Source of the DNA: Chloroflexota bacterium | Lineage (GTDB): Bacteria; Chloroflexota; Anaerolineae; Aggregatilineales; Phototrophicaceae | Assembly (NCBI GenBank): GCA_020161935.1 | Contig: JAIUNI010000010.1 | Span: 186,001-250,000, forward strand | DNA length: 64,000 bases | Direction: 5' to 3' | Part shown: piece after piece, positions 51,757-59,537 of the stretch | How the letters are laid out: each line of letters starts with the position of its first letter | Position numbering within the stretch: position 1 is the first letter of the stretch | Made by a program: the position numbers and the translations under genes | Notes under the pieces: model-generated | The model's input: only the letters and a program-made list of their open reading frames with translations | Databases searched by the model: none | What the model was told of the DNA's origin: nothing

Positions 51757-52365
51757 GTGCCGCTCGATTTCACCGCTGTTGATAACCATGAACTCAGCTT
51801 GCTGGAATTTTCGGAACACTTTACCGTTAATGATTTGCGTGATGCCACGAATGAATCCATCGACACCCTGTTAAAAATCGTGAAACCGCTCACTGACGCG
51901 CAGGTTTCATTTCTGCCCTATGACCCCGAAGCCGATGATCCCTATGCCAAGCCCGGTGAGGAAAAAATTGGCTGGAGTATCGCCCACCTTGTCGTCCACG
52001 CAACCGCTTCAAGCGAGGAATGGGCGACCTACAGCGGTATCCTCGCGCGTGGGTTGTCATACCCTGCTGAACCCCGTTTACGCTACGAAACCGAATGGAC
52101 GACCGTCACCACGACCGCCCAATGTATTCAACGCCTCGAAGAAAGCCGCCGCATTCGGCTTGGCTATCTTGACGTATGGCCTGACCAGCCCAACCTCGAA
52201 ATGAAGCGCGATCTGTCGCCGCGCTTCATCGAACGGTTTGGCGAGTTTAACGCGACCGTTTGCTTCCTGTTTGGCCTTAAGCACGAGGTCGGGCATTACG
52301 CCCAATTCCGCGAAGTTGCCCGCCAAGCGAAAGCCGCTACGGAAGGCACAGCCGCTGCCGTGTAG
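51757..52365 (+). CDS. DinB family protein
   Basis: 202 residues, starting at GTG after GAGGAG. A four-helix bundle with the DinB metal-site pattern: GWSIAHLVVHATASSEEW (first His) and KHEVGHYAQFREV (late His pair). DinB-like proteins include thiol-dependent transferases. Function here is open. It is a single gene followed by a strong terminator. Confidence 0.75.
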   Translation: MPLDFTAVDNHELSLLEFSEHFTVNDLRDATNESIDTLLKIVKPLTDAQVSFLPYDPEADDPYAKPGEEKIGWSIAHLVVHATASSEEWATYSGILARGLSYPAEPRLRYETEWTTVTTTAQCIQRLEESRRIRLGYLDVWPDQPNLEMKRDLSPRFIERFGEFNATVCFLFGLKHEVGHYAQFREVARQAKAATEGTAAAV

Positions 52366-52380
52366 TTCACCACGAAATCA

Positions 52381-52414
52381 AAAAAGCGCAGTCCGATTTG
52401 GCTGCGCTTTTTTG
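52381..52414. terminator. Bidirectional intrinsic terminator
   Basis: AAAAAAGCGCAG (52381-52392) pairs perfectly with CTGCGCTTTTTT (52403-52414) around a 10-nt loop. It serves the DinB gene (+) and the pilin gene (-). Confidence 0.9.
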
Positions 52415-52430
52415 TTACTCTGCTATGGCT

Positions 52431-52865
52431 TTAGGGACGTGAGGCGTTGTAACTCTTGACCGTTCCATCCGGCTGAGTGGATTGCACCGCAAACGAAGTC
52501 GCACCACCTGTACAGACGGGAGCGTTGTTCCATGTAAAGCTGCCGGGGGTAGTGGCATTCACGCCATTCACCCGCAGTACCGTACCAGTGCAACTGCTGG
52601 TTACGGTAACCACCAAGTTGTTACCACTACAACCGTTCGCAAACGTGGAGGTCACACTCAGTTTTTCATTGACGCAACTGCACTGTGGATCGGTGCTGCC
52701 CACAGCACAGTTTACCTTTTGAATACTGCTTCTGGTTGTCCGACCTAAGACCACCAAAATGCTGATGCAAACCAACGCGACAAATGTGATGATGAGGCTG
52801 TATTCAGCCAACCCTTGACCTCGTTGATAGCGATTTTTGTCGTGTACTTGAGTCTTTGGTTCCAT
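52431..52865 (-). CDS. Flp-type pilin with extended C-terminal domain
   Basis: 144 residues. RGQGLAEYSLIITFVALVCI carries the G|xxxxEY processing motif of Flp/Tad pilins: cleavage after G16, with E21 at +5, then a hydrophobic helix. Beyond it is an unusual ~95-residue domain with several cysteines (NCAVGSTDPQCSC, NGCSG, SSCTG, VCTGG). Standard Flp pilins end soon after the helix. It would be polymerised or displayed by a Tad system, none of which is in the window. The upstream gene at 52892 is on the same strand. Confidence 0.75.
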   Translation of the reverse strand: MEPKTQVHDKNRYQRGQGLAEYSLIITFVALVCISILVVLGRTTRSSIQKVNCAVGSTDPQCSCVNEKLSVTSTFANGCSGNNLVVTVTSSCTGTVLRVNGVNATTPGSFTWNNAPVCTGGATSFAVQSTQPDGTVKSYNASRP

Positions 52866-52891
52866 TCCTAATGCTCCTTCGATAATTGCTC

Positions 52892-53686
52892 TCAGACAGA
52901 TGACGATGAAGTTGGATTGAATGCGTTCAACAGTAGATTAACTGTTACTTCATTCAGGTCTGCCGGATAAACGATGACGGCAGTTTCGATAAATCCCAAA
53001 AGGCGTGTTCCATCCTGTGTTAGTGCTGTTAGCCGGACACCATCATTCACAACAGCGGCTACATCGTTGTATAGGAAAGCTGTGACAAGGTGTGGGCCAC
53101 TCTCATCCGTAACCATGAAGGTGAATTCATCTTTTGACAGCACATTCGGTTCCTGTTGGACAAGCGCTAGATTGCTGATGTTGAGACCAGCGGCGCTCCA
53201 TTGGCTGATGAGTGAGTCGCTTTCAAAGACGGTGACCGGTGTAATCTCTGGAAGAACAGGGGTCGATGGTGTACTGACGAGGGTACTGACCATGACAACC
53301 ATCAGCAAAATGATACCCGCGTAAAGGCTGAGTGCGGTTATCATGCGCTGCTGAGGGCTAAAGTTTTTGAGCAGCGGTTTATTTGCCCCAAACTTTTCCA
53401 ACTCTGCCCGAAGCGCTGGTAATAAGCCCTTGCTGAGTGCAGCAGAAGCCGACATCGGTGTCTCACCCAAATCGCGCAGCATATCACGCGCTTTAATGTG
53501 CTTAGGGTTAAATGCTAACGCACGGTGGAGATGTTGTTTTTGCGTATCCGGGTTGCTGGATAGACGAGCGGCCATGACCCATGCGTCTGCGCTGGGGTTG
53601 GTCTGTAAGACTGTTTTTAGAAGTCCGGCAGCTTTGGCCTTTTCACCTTGTTTGAGAGCCATCTGCACTTCTGTCAAGTTAGCCAT
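52892..53686 (-). CDS. TPR-like cytoplasmic domain with membrane anchor, hypothetical
   Basis: 264 residues. Residues ~1-70 resemble tetratricopeptide units (EVQMALKQGEKAKAAGLLKT; TQKQHLHRALAFNPKHIKARD). A membrane span is at ~118-137 (LYAGIILLMVVMVSTLV), and an exported beta-rich part follows (TPVTVFESDSLISQWSAAGL). It lies 26 bp before the pilin gene and may be co-transcribed, suggesting a part in pilus assembly or secretion; that is inference. Confidence 0.65.
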   Translation of the reverse strand: MANLTEVQMALKQGEKAKAAGLLKTVLQTNPSADAWVMAARLSSNPDTQKQHLHRALAFNPKHIKARDMLRDLGETPMSASAALSKGLLPALRAELEKFGANKPLLKNFSPQQRMITALSLYAGIILLMVVMVSTLVSTPSTPVLPEITPVTVFESDSLISQWSAAGLNISNLALVQQEPNVLSKDEFTFMVTDESGPHLVTAFLYNDVAAVVNDGVRLTALTQDGTRLLGFIETAVIVYPADLNEVTVNLLLNAFNPTSSSSV

Positions 53687-53894
53687 GAATGTAACCGTCC
53701 TGTGTTAAGCCTTACATCTTACTTTAGGGCCAAATAGGGACACAATTCAATCAAGAATATGAATAATGTATAAATTCACTGTTGTCTTAATGATTTGCGT
53801 TAACGAACTTTGAGCATTGAATTTGAGTAGTCGTAGTTGCATGGATGTTCATTTTGGGCTACTCTTAGTAGCATTGATTGGTAAAGGGCAAACC

Positions 53895-53930
53895 ATGATT
53901 CATCATCACGGCTGTACAAACTATTATTGA
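53895..53930 (+). CDS. Histidine leader peptide
   Basis: ATG followed by ATT CAT CAT CAC GGC TGT ACA AAC TAT TAT TGA encodes MIHHHGCTNYY. AAAGGG lies about eight bases upstream. Three adjacent His codons in eleven are what a His-tRNA sensor needs. Its TGA (53928-53930) overlaps both alternative RNA pairings of the downstream switch. Confidence 0.78.
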   Translation: MIHHHGCTNYY

Positions 53931-53954
53931 CCAATCGTTGCGAGAGATGTTTAT

Positions 53955-53982
53955 AAGCGCAGGCGTTGGTCTGCGCTTTTTT
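53955..53982 (+). terminator. Attenuator terminator before hisS
   Basis: AAGCGCAG (53955-53962) and CTGCGCTT (53971-53978) form an 8-bp stem with an 8-nt loop, followed by a T-run to 53982. It lies 25 bp before the hisS start, so it can only act by stopping transcription ahead of the gene. Confidence 0.88.
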
Positions 53983-54007
53983 ATTTCCATAGTTAAAGGG
54001 TGTATCA

Positions 54008-55339
54008 ATGGCTGCTGTCAAAATCGTTCCGCGCGTGCCTAAAGGAATGCGAGATTTCCTACCTGCCGACATGCTTAAGCGCGAGTATGTGTTTGGAATC
54101 GTGCGCGAGGTTTTCCACCTCTATGGGTTTGAACCTTTGCAAACGCCGATTCTTGAACTGAAGGAAACACTTTACGGCAAGTATGGTGAAGATGCCGAGA
54201 AACTGATTTACAGCTCGCAGCACCCCGGAGGTAAAGAAGAAGTCGCGATGCGGTACGACTTGAGCGTACCGTTGGCGCGGGTGGTTGCCCAGTACGAGAA
54301 CCAGATTAAGCTGCCGTTCAAGCGCTACCAACTTGCGCCCGTTTTTCGAGCCGAACGTCCGCAGCGGGGGCGTTACCGCGAGTTCTTCCAGTGTGATGCT
54401 GACATCGTGGGCATCAGCGGAATGGCTGCGGATGCGGAGATCATCAGCTTGATTACGACTGCCCTGCGCCGGTTAGGGTTTAACCAATTCGTGGTCAAGA
54501 TTAATAACCGCAAACTGCTGACCGCAATGGGAACCTATGCGGGCGTGACGGATGCCCAACTACCGGATTTGTACCGGAGCGTGGATAAGTTCGACAAGAT
54601 CGGTGCAGAAGGTGTGGAGAAGGAACTGTTGGAGCGTGGGCTTGCAGCGGACGCGGTTAGCCGGATGATGGCGCTAATTACCACTCGGCGACCGGGACTT
54701 GGTAATTTGGACTTCGTTGACGAGATTATGGGCAGTATTCCGGCTGCGGTTGAGGGGTTACGCGAACTCCGAGATTTAGCTGAGTATCTGGACACGATGA
54801 ATGTTCCGGCTGACAACTACGAATTCGATTTCACGATGGTGCGCGGCCTCGGTTACTACACTGGCCCGATCTTCGAGACGATTATTACTGAACCGAACCT
54901 CGGCAGCGTGACCGGAGGTGGGCGTTATGATGATCTCGTCGGGATGTTCCGTAAGGAGAGCTTGCCAAATGTGGGGACTTCGTTGGGTATCGAACGTATC
55001 ATTGACCTGATGGATTTGCTCGGCTTGTATCCGGCGAACATCGTGGGAACGGTCGTGCAAGTCCTCGTGACTGTGTTTAATGAGGAGTCGCGTTCGGCTT
55101 CGGCGCGGTTGGCTTCTGACCTGCGGGCGGGCGGGGTACGCACCGAGCTATATATGCAAGAGCGGGCGTTCGGGAAGCAGTTTGAGTACGCGAATAAGAA
55201 GGCCATTCCGGTAGTCGCGATTGTGGGGCCGGAAGAAATCAGCGCCGGCGTGGTGAAGCTCAAGCGGCTCAGTGATGGACAAGAAGTGACGGTTGAGCGG
55301 GCGAACGTGGCTGCGAAAGCGTTGGAGTTGGTCGGGTAA
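54008..55339 (+). CDS. hisS: Histidine--tRNA ligase
   Basis: 443 residues, class II synthetase. VPKGMRDFLPADML opens the protein. Motif 2 is FKRYQLAPVFRAERPQRGRYREFFQCDADIVG. HisRS-specific motifs are FTMVRGLGYYTGPIFE and GGRYDDLVGMFRKESLPNVG, followed by motif 3 SLGIERIIDLM and a C-terminal anticodon-binding domain. It charges tRNA-His. Its expression probably responds to His-tRNA charging through the leader at 53876-53982. Confidence 0.96.
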   Translation: MAAVKIVPRVPKGMRDFLPADMLKREYVFGIVREVFHLYGFEPLQTPILELKETLYGKYGEDAEKLIYSSQHPGGKEEVAMRYDLSVPLARVVAQYENQIKLPFKRYQLAPVFRAERPQRGRYREFFQCDADIVGISGMAADAEIISLITTALRRLGFNQFVVKINNRKLLTAMGTYAGVTDAQLPDLYRSVDKFDKIGAEGVEKELLERGLAADAVSRMMALITTRRPGLGNLDFVDEIMGSIPAAVEGLRELRDLAEYLDTMNVPADNYEFDFTMVRGLGYYTGPIFETIITEPNLGSVTGGGRYDDLVGMFRKESLPNVGTSLGIERIIDLMDLLGLYPANIVGTVVQVLVTVFNEESRSASARLASDLRAGGVRTELYMQERAFGKQFEYANKKAIPVVAIVGPEEISAGVVKLKRLSDGQEVTVERANVAAKALELVG

Positions 55340-55359
55340 TTAGTAATTGGTTCAAAAGA

Positions 55360-55387
55360 GGGAGCACACACATGGATGCTCCCCTAC
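55360..55387 (-). repeat. REP-like GTAG-headed hairpin, stem GGGAGCA/TGCTCCC
   Basis: On the minus strand GTAG precedes GGGAGCA and, after about 10 nt, TGCTCCC. It lies between converging hisS and the gene at 55415 and could help end transcription. Confidence 0.65.
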
Positions 55388-55414
55388 ATTCGATCAACGT
55401 TTAGCGGTTAGACC

Positions 55415-55816
55415 TTAAGCGGCCTGAGCTTGTTTGAGGCGGTCAGCCACGATTCGAGCCTGAGCATCGGCAAGTGTGCCGACCATCACCAATTTGATAT
55501 TGTCTTTGTTGGGATAGACCTTACTAAAGATCGAGACAATGGTTCGGGCAAAGGCGTTGGTGGTGACCATGACCATGAGGCCGAGATTGGGTGGCATGAT
55601 CCGCATGGCACGCTGGTAGTGGGGCATGGATGAGCCTTTGGGTGTGGCGGAACCAGCGGCACGAATAATGATGAGGTCAACGCGGCGTTGGGCTAAACGG
55701 AATTGGCTGGCGATTTCATCCAACGCTTCATGGTATTCGTCCCATGTCCACATGCCTTCACCGGTGCAGGTCATGATACTCTTTTGAGTATCGATCCATT
55801 CAAATTTGAGGGGCAT
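55415..55816 (-). CDS. STAS-like domain protein, hypothetical
   Basis: About 133 residues from the ATG at 55816 (MPLKFEWIDTQKSIMTCTGE); an in-frame start eight codons earlier exists. The alternating pattern (RRVDLIIIRAAGSATPKGS; LGLMVMVTTNAFARTIVSIF; IKLVMVGTLADAQARIVADRL) matches single-domain STAS/SpoIIAA-like folds. No partner kinase is seen. Probable role in protein interaction or regulation. Confidence 0.65.
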   Translation of the reverse strand: MPLKFEWIDTQKSIMTCTGEGMWTWDEYHEALDEIASQFRLAQRRVDLIIIRAAGSATPKGSSMPHYQRAMRIMPPNLGLMVMVTTNAFARTIVSIFSKVYPNKDNIKLVMVGTLADAQARIVADRLKQAQAA

Positions 55817-56002
55817 AGTTTCGTTCCCACTTGTTGACACCTTTAATAAGCATAACGTGAAGCTATTCTGAACTTCGTAAAGAAATTACATTTTGTGTTA
55901 AGGTTTGTAAAAGCTATAGAGTCGTAATTTTGACTGTAATGCGTTTGTGGGACGATTTTTCGGCTGTTAGCCCCGGTAAACGGTTTATTTAGGAGTGGGA
56001 TG

Positions 56003-56467
56003 ATGGCAAGTTATCAATTGGCTCAGGTGAATATTGCCCAGATGGTCGCGCCGTTGGATAGTCCGGTGATGCGGGATTTTGTTGACAACCTTGACCGGAT
56101 TAACGCACAGGCAGAAGCGGCTGCGGGTTTTGTCTGGCGGTTGAAGGGTGACGGTAATGACGCGACTTCGCTGCGGCCTTACGAGGACGAGCGGATTATC
56201 GTCAATATGTCGGTGTGGGAGTCGATTGACGCGCTGTTCCAGTACACGTATTACAGCGACCACACGGCTATCTTCCGGCGACGGGCGGAATGGTTCGTGA
56301 AGATGACCACGCCAGCGGTTGCGCTGTGGTGGATCGAAGCAGGGCATATTCCAACGGTAGCCGAGGCAAAGGCAAAACTTGATCTGCTGGAAAAACATGG
56401 GCCGACTCCTGAAGCGTTTACGTTTAAGCAGCGTTTTGAACCGGAAGGGATGATGATTACGGAATAG
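56003..56467 (+). CDS. DUF3291 domain protein
   Basis: About 154 residues. AGGAG (55991-55995) favours the ATG at 56003 over 56000. The DUF3291 pattern is clear: YQLAQVNIAQMVAPLDSPVM near the start, FVWRLKG, then VNMSVWESIDALFQYTYYS and LWWIEAGHIPTVAEAKAKL. The fold is a monooxygenase-like ferredoxin barrel. No function is established. Single gene before malQ. Confidence 0.85.
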   Translation: MASYQLAQVNIAQMVAPLDSPVMRDFVDNLDRINAQAEAAAGFVWRLKGDGNDATSLRPYEDERIIVNMSVWESIDALFQYTYYSDHTAIFRRRAEWFVKMTTPAVALWWIEAGHIPTVAEAKAKLDLLEKHGPTPEAFTFKQRFEPEGMMITE

Positions 56468-56562
56468 TGAGGATGACTCTCACCCCTTTATTAAGCTAAA
56501 TCAGGTAGAATATCGGGCGGTTCAATATTGCGTTTTATTCCTAGCACCGATTGGACAAACTT

Positions 56563-58104
56563 ATGACCGCCAAAAAGTCTCTTTTCCCGCGTTCGAGTGG
56601 TGTACTCCTACATCCAACCTCCCTGCCGGGACGCTACGGGGTGGGTGATTTGGGCGAATGGGCTTATACCTTCGTCGATTGGTTAGAGTCGGCAGGGCAG
56701 ACGATCTGGCAAGTGCTGCCACTTGGCCCGACCAGTTACGGTGACTCGCCGTATCAATCCCTTTCAACATTTGCCGGTAACCCGCTGCTCATTAGCTTCG
56801 ATCAACTGGTGAAAGATGGCTGGCTGACGGCAGAAGATGTGACGAAAGTGCCAAACTTCCCGCCCTATCTGGTGGACTTCGGGAACGTTATTACTTACCA
56901 CAACACGATGCTGGCGAAGGCGTACACGCGATTTGACACGATTGCGACAGCAGCCCAGCGCAGTGACTTCGTGGCGTGGTGCGCGAAGGAAGCCTACTGG
57001 TTGGACGATTGGGCGCTGTTCATCGCGCTTAAGAACCTTTATGGTGGCAAGCCGTGGGTGGAATGGCCGCAGGGTGAAGCGCTGCGTGAGGGCGCGGCTT
57101 TGGAAAACGCACGGGTTAAATATGCTAAAGAACTGGATGAGCAAAAATTCCGGCAATGGTTGTTCTTTACCCAGTGGCACGCGCTGAAAGCCTACGCGAA
57201 CGGGAAGGGCATCCGGTTGGTGGGTGACGTGCCGATTTTCGTGGCGCACGATAGTTCGGACGTGTGGGCGAACCGCGACGAGTATTTCCTTGAGGCAAAC
57301 GGTAATCCGACCGTGATCGCGGGTGTTCCGCCGGATTACTTTAGCCCGACCGGACAGCGTTGGGGCAATCCACTGTACCGCTGGGCGAAGATGGCTGAGA
57401 ACGGCTATCAGTGGTGGATCAGCCGGATTAAAGCGACGTTGAACATGGTTGATCTGGTGCGGATTGACCACTTTCGCGGATTCGAGGCTTACTGGGAAGT
57501 GCCAGCCAGCGAGGCGACGGCGATTAAGGGCCAGTGGGTTCCGGGACCGAAGTTCGACTTCTTTAATGTGGTGGTGGAGCAACTTGCGGATCTGCCGATT
57601 ATCGCAGAAGACCTCGGTTTGATTACGCCGGGGGTGATTGAACTGCGGGACGGGTTGGGCTTGCCGGGTATGAAAATCCTGCAATTCGCATTTGGCGGGT
57701 CGGGTGGCGAAAACAGCTTCCTGCCTCATAATTACACTCCAAACTGCGTGGTTTATACCGGAACGCACGATAACAATACGACGGTCGGGTGGTGGAACAG
57801 TGGTGAAGCGACGGATGACATCCGTAGTTACCTCCCTGAATATATGGGGCGCAAGGTGGATGAAATCCAGTGGGATTTGATCCGGCTGGCGATGGCTTCG
57901 GTAGCGCATACGGCGGTTGTTCCCCTTCAAGATGTGTTCGGCTTCGGCGCGGACACCCGTATGAATACACCGGGGCGCGAGTCCGGCAACTGGGGCTGGC
58001 GGTTTACAGGTGAATGGCTGAACCATCCGGCACGGGAACGGCTGGCTTATCTGACACGGCTTTACGGGCGCTGGCCGAAGGAAGCGGAAGAAGGTGTTAG
58101 TTAA
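56563..58104 (+). CDS. malQ: 4-alpha-glucanotransferase (amylomaltase, GH77)
   Basis: About 513 residues from the ATG at 56563; an in-frame TTG lies four codons earlier. GVLLHPTSLPGRYGVGDLG is the amylomaltase opening. The catalytic motifs LVRIDHFRGFEAYWEVP (nucleophile Asp), PIIAEDLGLIT (acid Glu) and YTGTHDNNTTVGWW (third Asp) are intact. It transfers alpha-1,4-glucan segments in maltodextrin and glycogen metabolism, matching the GH13 gene downstream. Confidence 0.95.
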   Translation: MTAKKSLFPRSSGVLLHPTSLPGRYGVGDLGEWAYTFVDWLESAGQTIWQVLPLGPTSYGDSPYQSLSTFAGNPLLISFDQLVKDGWLTAEDVTKVPNFPPYLVDFGNVITYHNTMLAKAYTRFDTIATAAQRSDFVAWCAKEAYWLDDWALFIALKNLYGGKPWVEWPQGEALREGAALENARVKYAKELDEQKFRQWLFFTQWHALKAYANGKGIRLVGDVPIFVAHDSSDVWANRDEYFLEANGNPTVIAGVPPDYFSPTGQRWGNPLYRWAKMAENGYQWWISRIKATLNMVDLVRIDHFRGFEAYWEVPASEATAIKGQWVPGPKFDFFNVVVEQLADLPIIAEDLGLITPGVIELRDGLGLPGMKILQFAFGGSGGENSFLPHNYTPNCVVYTGTHDNNTTVGWWNSGEATDDIRSYLPEYMGRKVDEIQWDLIRLAMASVAHTAVVPLQDVFGFGADTRMNTPGRESGNWGWRFTGEWLNHPARERLAYLTRLYGRWPKEAEEGVS

Positions 58105-58261
58105 AAGTTGCAAGTGACAAGTTTCAAGTTTCAAAACGGTGGACAGTGGTTCGCCGTTTTTTATTTGGTTATCAGTTGATAGTTATCAGTTATCAGTTTT
58201 CAGTTATCAGTTCACAGTTGACAGTTCACAGTTGACAGTTCACAGTTGACAGTTAACAGCC

Positions 58262-58660
58262 CAATACAAATGCGAGTCGCCAAGTCCGCCAAGGTATACA
58301 GAGAACGCCAAGGTTTTGTGGCGGCAGTGGAGTGCCAATCAAGTCTCCAGTCGTCAGTCTCCAGTCAACAGCTTTAAGGCAAAGACGAATACGAGTCGCC
58401 AAGTCCGCCAAGGTATACAGAGAACGCCAAGGTTTTGTGGCGGCGGCAGTGGAGTGCCAATTCAGTCATCAGTCAACAGTCAAAGGCAAAGACAAGAAAG
58501 TTTGTGGCGGCGGCAGGGTGCCAATTCAGTCATCAGCTATCCGTCGCCAGTCAACAGTCAAAGGCAAAGACGAATCGCCAAGACGGCCAAGAAAAGCAGA
58601 GAGCGCCAAGGGTTATGGCGGCAGTGGTGGCGGCAGCAGGGTGCCAATTTGCGAAAAACT
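58262..58660 (+). repeat. Degenerate tandem repeat, four units
   Basis: 58273-58339 and 58392-58461 are nearly identical apart from a GGC insertion (CGAGTCGCCAAGTCCGCC, then AGAGAACGCCAAGGTTTTGT, then GGAGTGCCAAT). Two further units (about 58462-58525 and 58560-58655) share GGCGGCGGCAG and GGGTGCCAATT but have diverged. Unit spacing is roughly 65-120 bp. Confidence 0.7.
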
Positions 58661-59110
58661 GCAAAAACTGCAATTGCGAAACAGCCTGTTTTAGCGGCTG
58701 TGAGAGAGCGAAGTGCCGAAACTTCGCCCTAAAGGATTTCCTTCGGTCACAAATTTCTTCAAATTCGTCACTTTCACAGTGCATTTTGGGAGTGGGTTGT
58801 GAATTTGAACCTCCAAATGTTGTAAATGTTCAAAATATTGCAATTGTTGCAACTCTGATTCTCATTATTCTCAACATTTGAGCGAGCAATGATGCTGTTG
58901 ATGCTGTTGAGAATCGGTTCATTTGTCACAAATGTCGTCAGTGTCGGTAATGTCAGTTGGCAAATTTGGCAGCAATTTCGGCAATGGCAAAAGCAAGTTA
59001 TCAGTCAACAGTTTACAGTTATCAGTCAAAGACAAGCCATCAGCTATCAGTCGCCAGTCGCCAGCTCAAGGCAAATGCAAGTGGATGCGGTTGTTAAGTT
59101 GCGTGAGTCT

Positions 59111-59166
59111 GCCCTCACCCCACGACGGTACGCTCGCAGGCTCGCTCCACCGTCAGCCCTCTCCCG
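59111..59166 (-). repeat. Conserved-loop hairpin element, stem GACGGT/ACCGTC
   Basis: Minus-strand copy. Arms at 59124-59129 and 59149-59154 enclose the GGAGCGAGCCTGCGAGCGT loop. Its equivalent in copy A (21132-21163) uses a different but still paired stem. Confidence 0.7.
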
Positions 59167-59512
59167 ACCGCTGAGTACAGCTAGGAGAGGGGAGCAAGAT
59201 GTGGTCGCTCCTATGAACAGGATAGCAGAGGTTGGGGGCGAAAGGGTGAACATTTGTCAGAACATTTGGTCACTTTTAAGCGATGTTGGCGTTAACCTTC
59301 TTGAGGGAGCAGGATTGTTAAGCAGGTTGGTGGCGGGTTTGAAAACGGTTTGTGGCACAAACGGAAAATAAACTTTCTTTATAGTACTGAGTTCTGAGTG
59401 CCGAGTACTGAGTTAATACAAAGTCGCAAGTTACAAGTGGCAAGTTAAAGGCAGAGCATGATGGACAGCAAGTATGCGTCGACGTTTTAGATAGTTGCGG
59501 GGAGAGAAGTAA

Positions 59513-59537
59513 CGGACAGCCTGTCTGCTGTCCCTAC
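59513..59537 (-). repeat. REP-like GTAG-headed hairpin, stem GGACAGC/GCTGTCC
   Basis: Reverse-strand copy identical to 20590-20614, inside long element copy B. Confidence 0.8.

Larger units (their letters stand above)
53876..53982 (+). promoter_or_regulatory. Histidine transcription attenuator upstream of hisS
   Basis: Three competing pairings are visible. GATTGGT (53876-53882) can pair with ACCAATC (53930-53936) across the leader peptide. GACCAA (53929-53934) can instead pair with TTGGTC (53966-53971), helped by TGCG (53939-53942) with CGCA (53958-53961), which would break the terminator stem AAGCGCAG/CTGCGCTT (53955-53978). The leader peptide has three consecutive His codons, and its stop codon overlaps the switch segment. 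This is the layout of ribosome-mediated attenuation. A small hairpin GCTACT/AGTAGC (53858-53872) sits just before. Confidence 0.8.

Noticed and set aside
53700..54007. T-box riboswitch for hisS
   Set aside because: I saw no T-box core sequence (TGGxACCGCG-like) or specifier-loop arrangement; the His-codon leader peptide explains the terminator better.
56764..58134. 456-codon minus-strand frame
   Set aside because: Antisense to malQ, whose three catalytic motifs are intact; the antisense product is Arg/His/Pro-rich as expected of a shadow frame.
58165..58660. Possible CRISPR array
   Set aside because: Repeat units vary in length and sequence, spacers are not of uniform size and no cas gene is nearby.
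58316..58881. Overlapping frames of 120-148 codons in the tandem repeat area
   Set aside because: Their peptides are direct translations of the repeat units (Ser/Gln/Lys-rich) in several frames at once.
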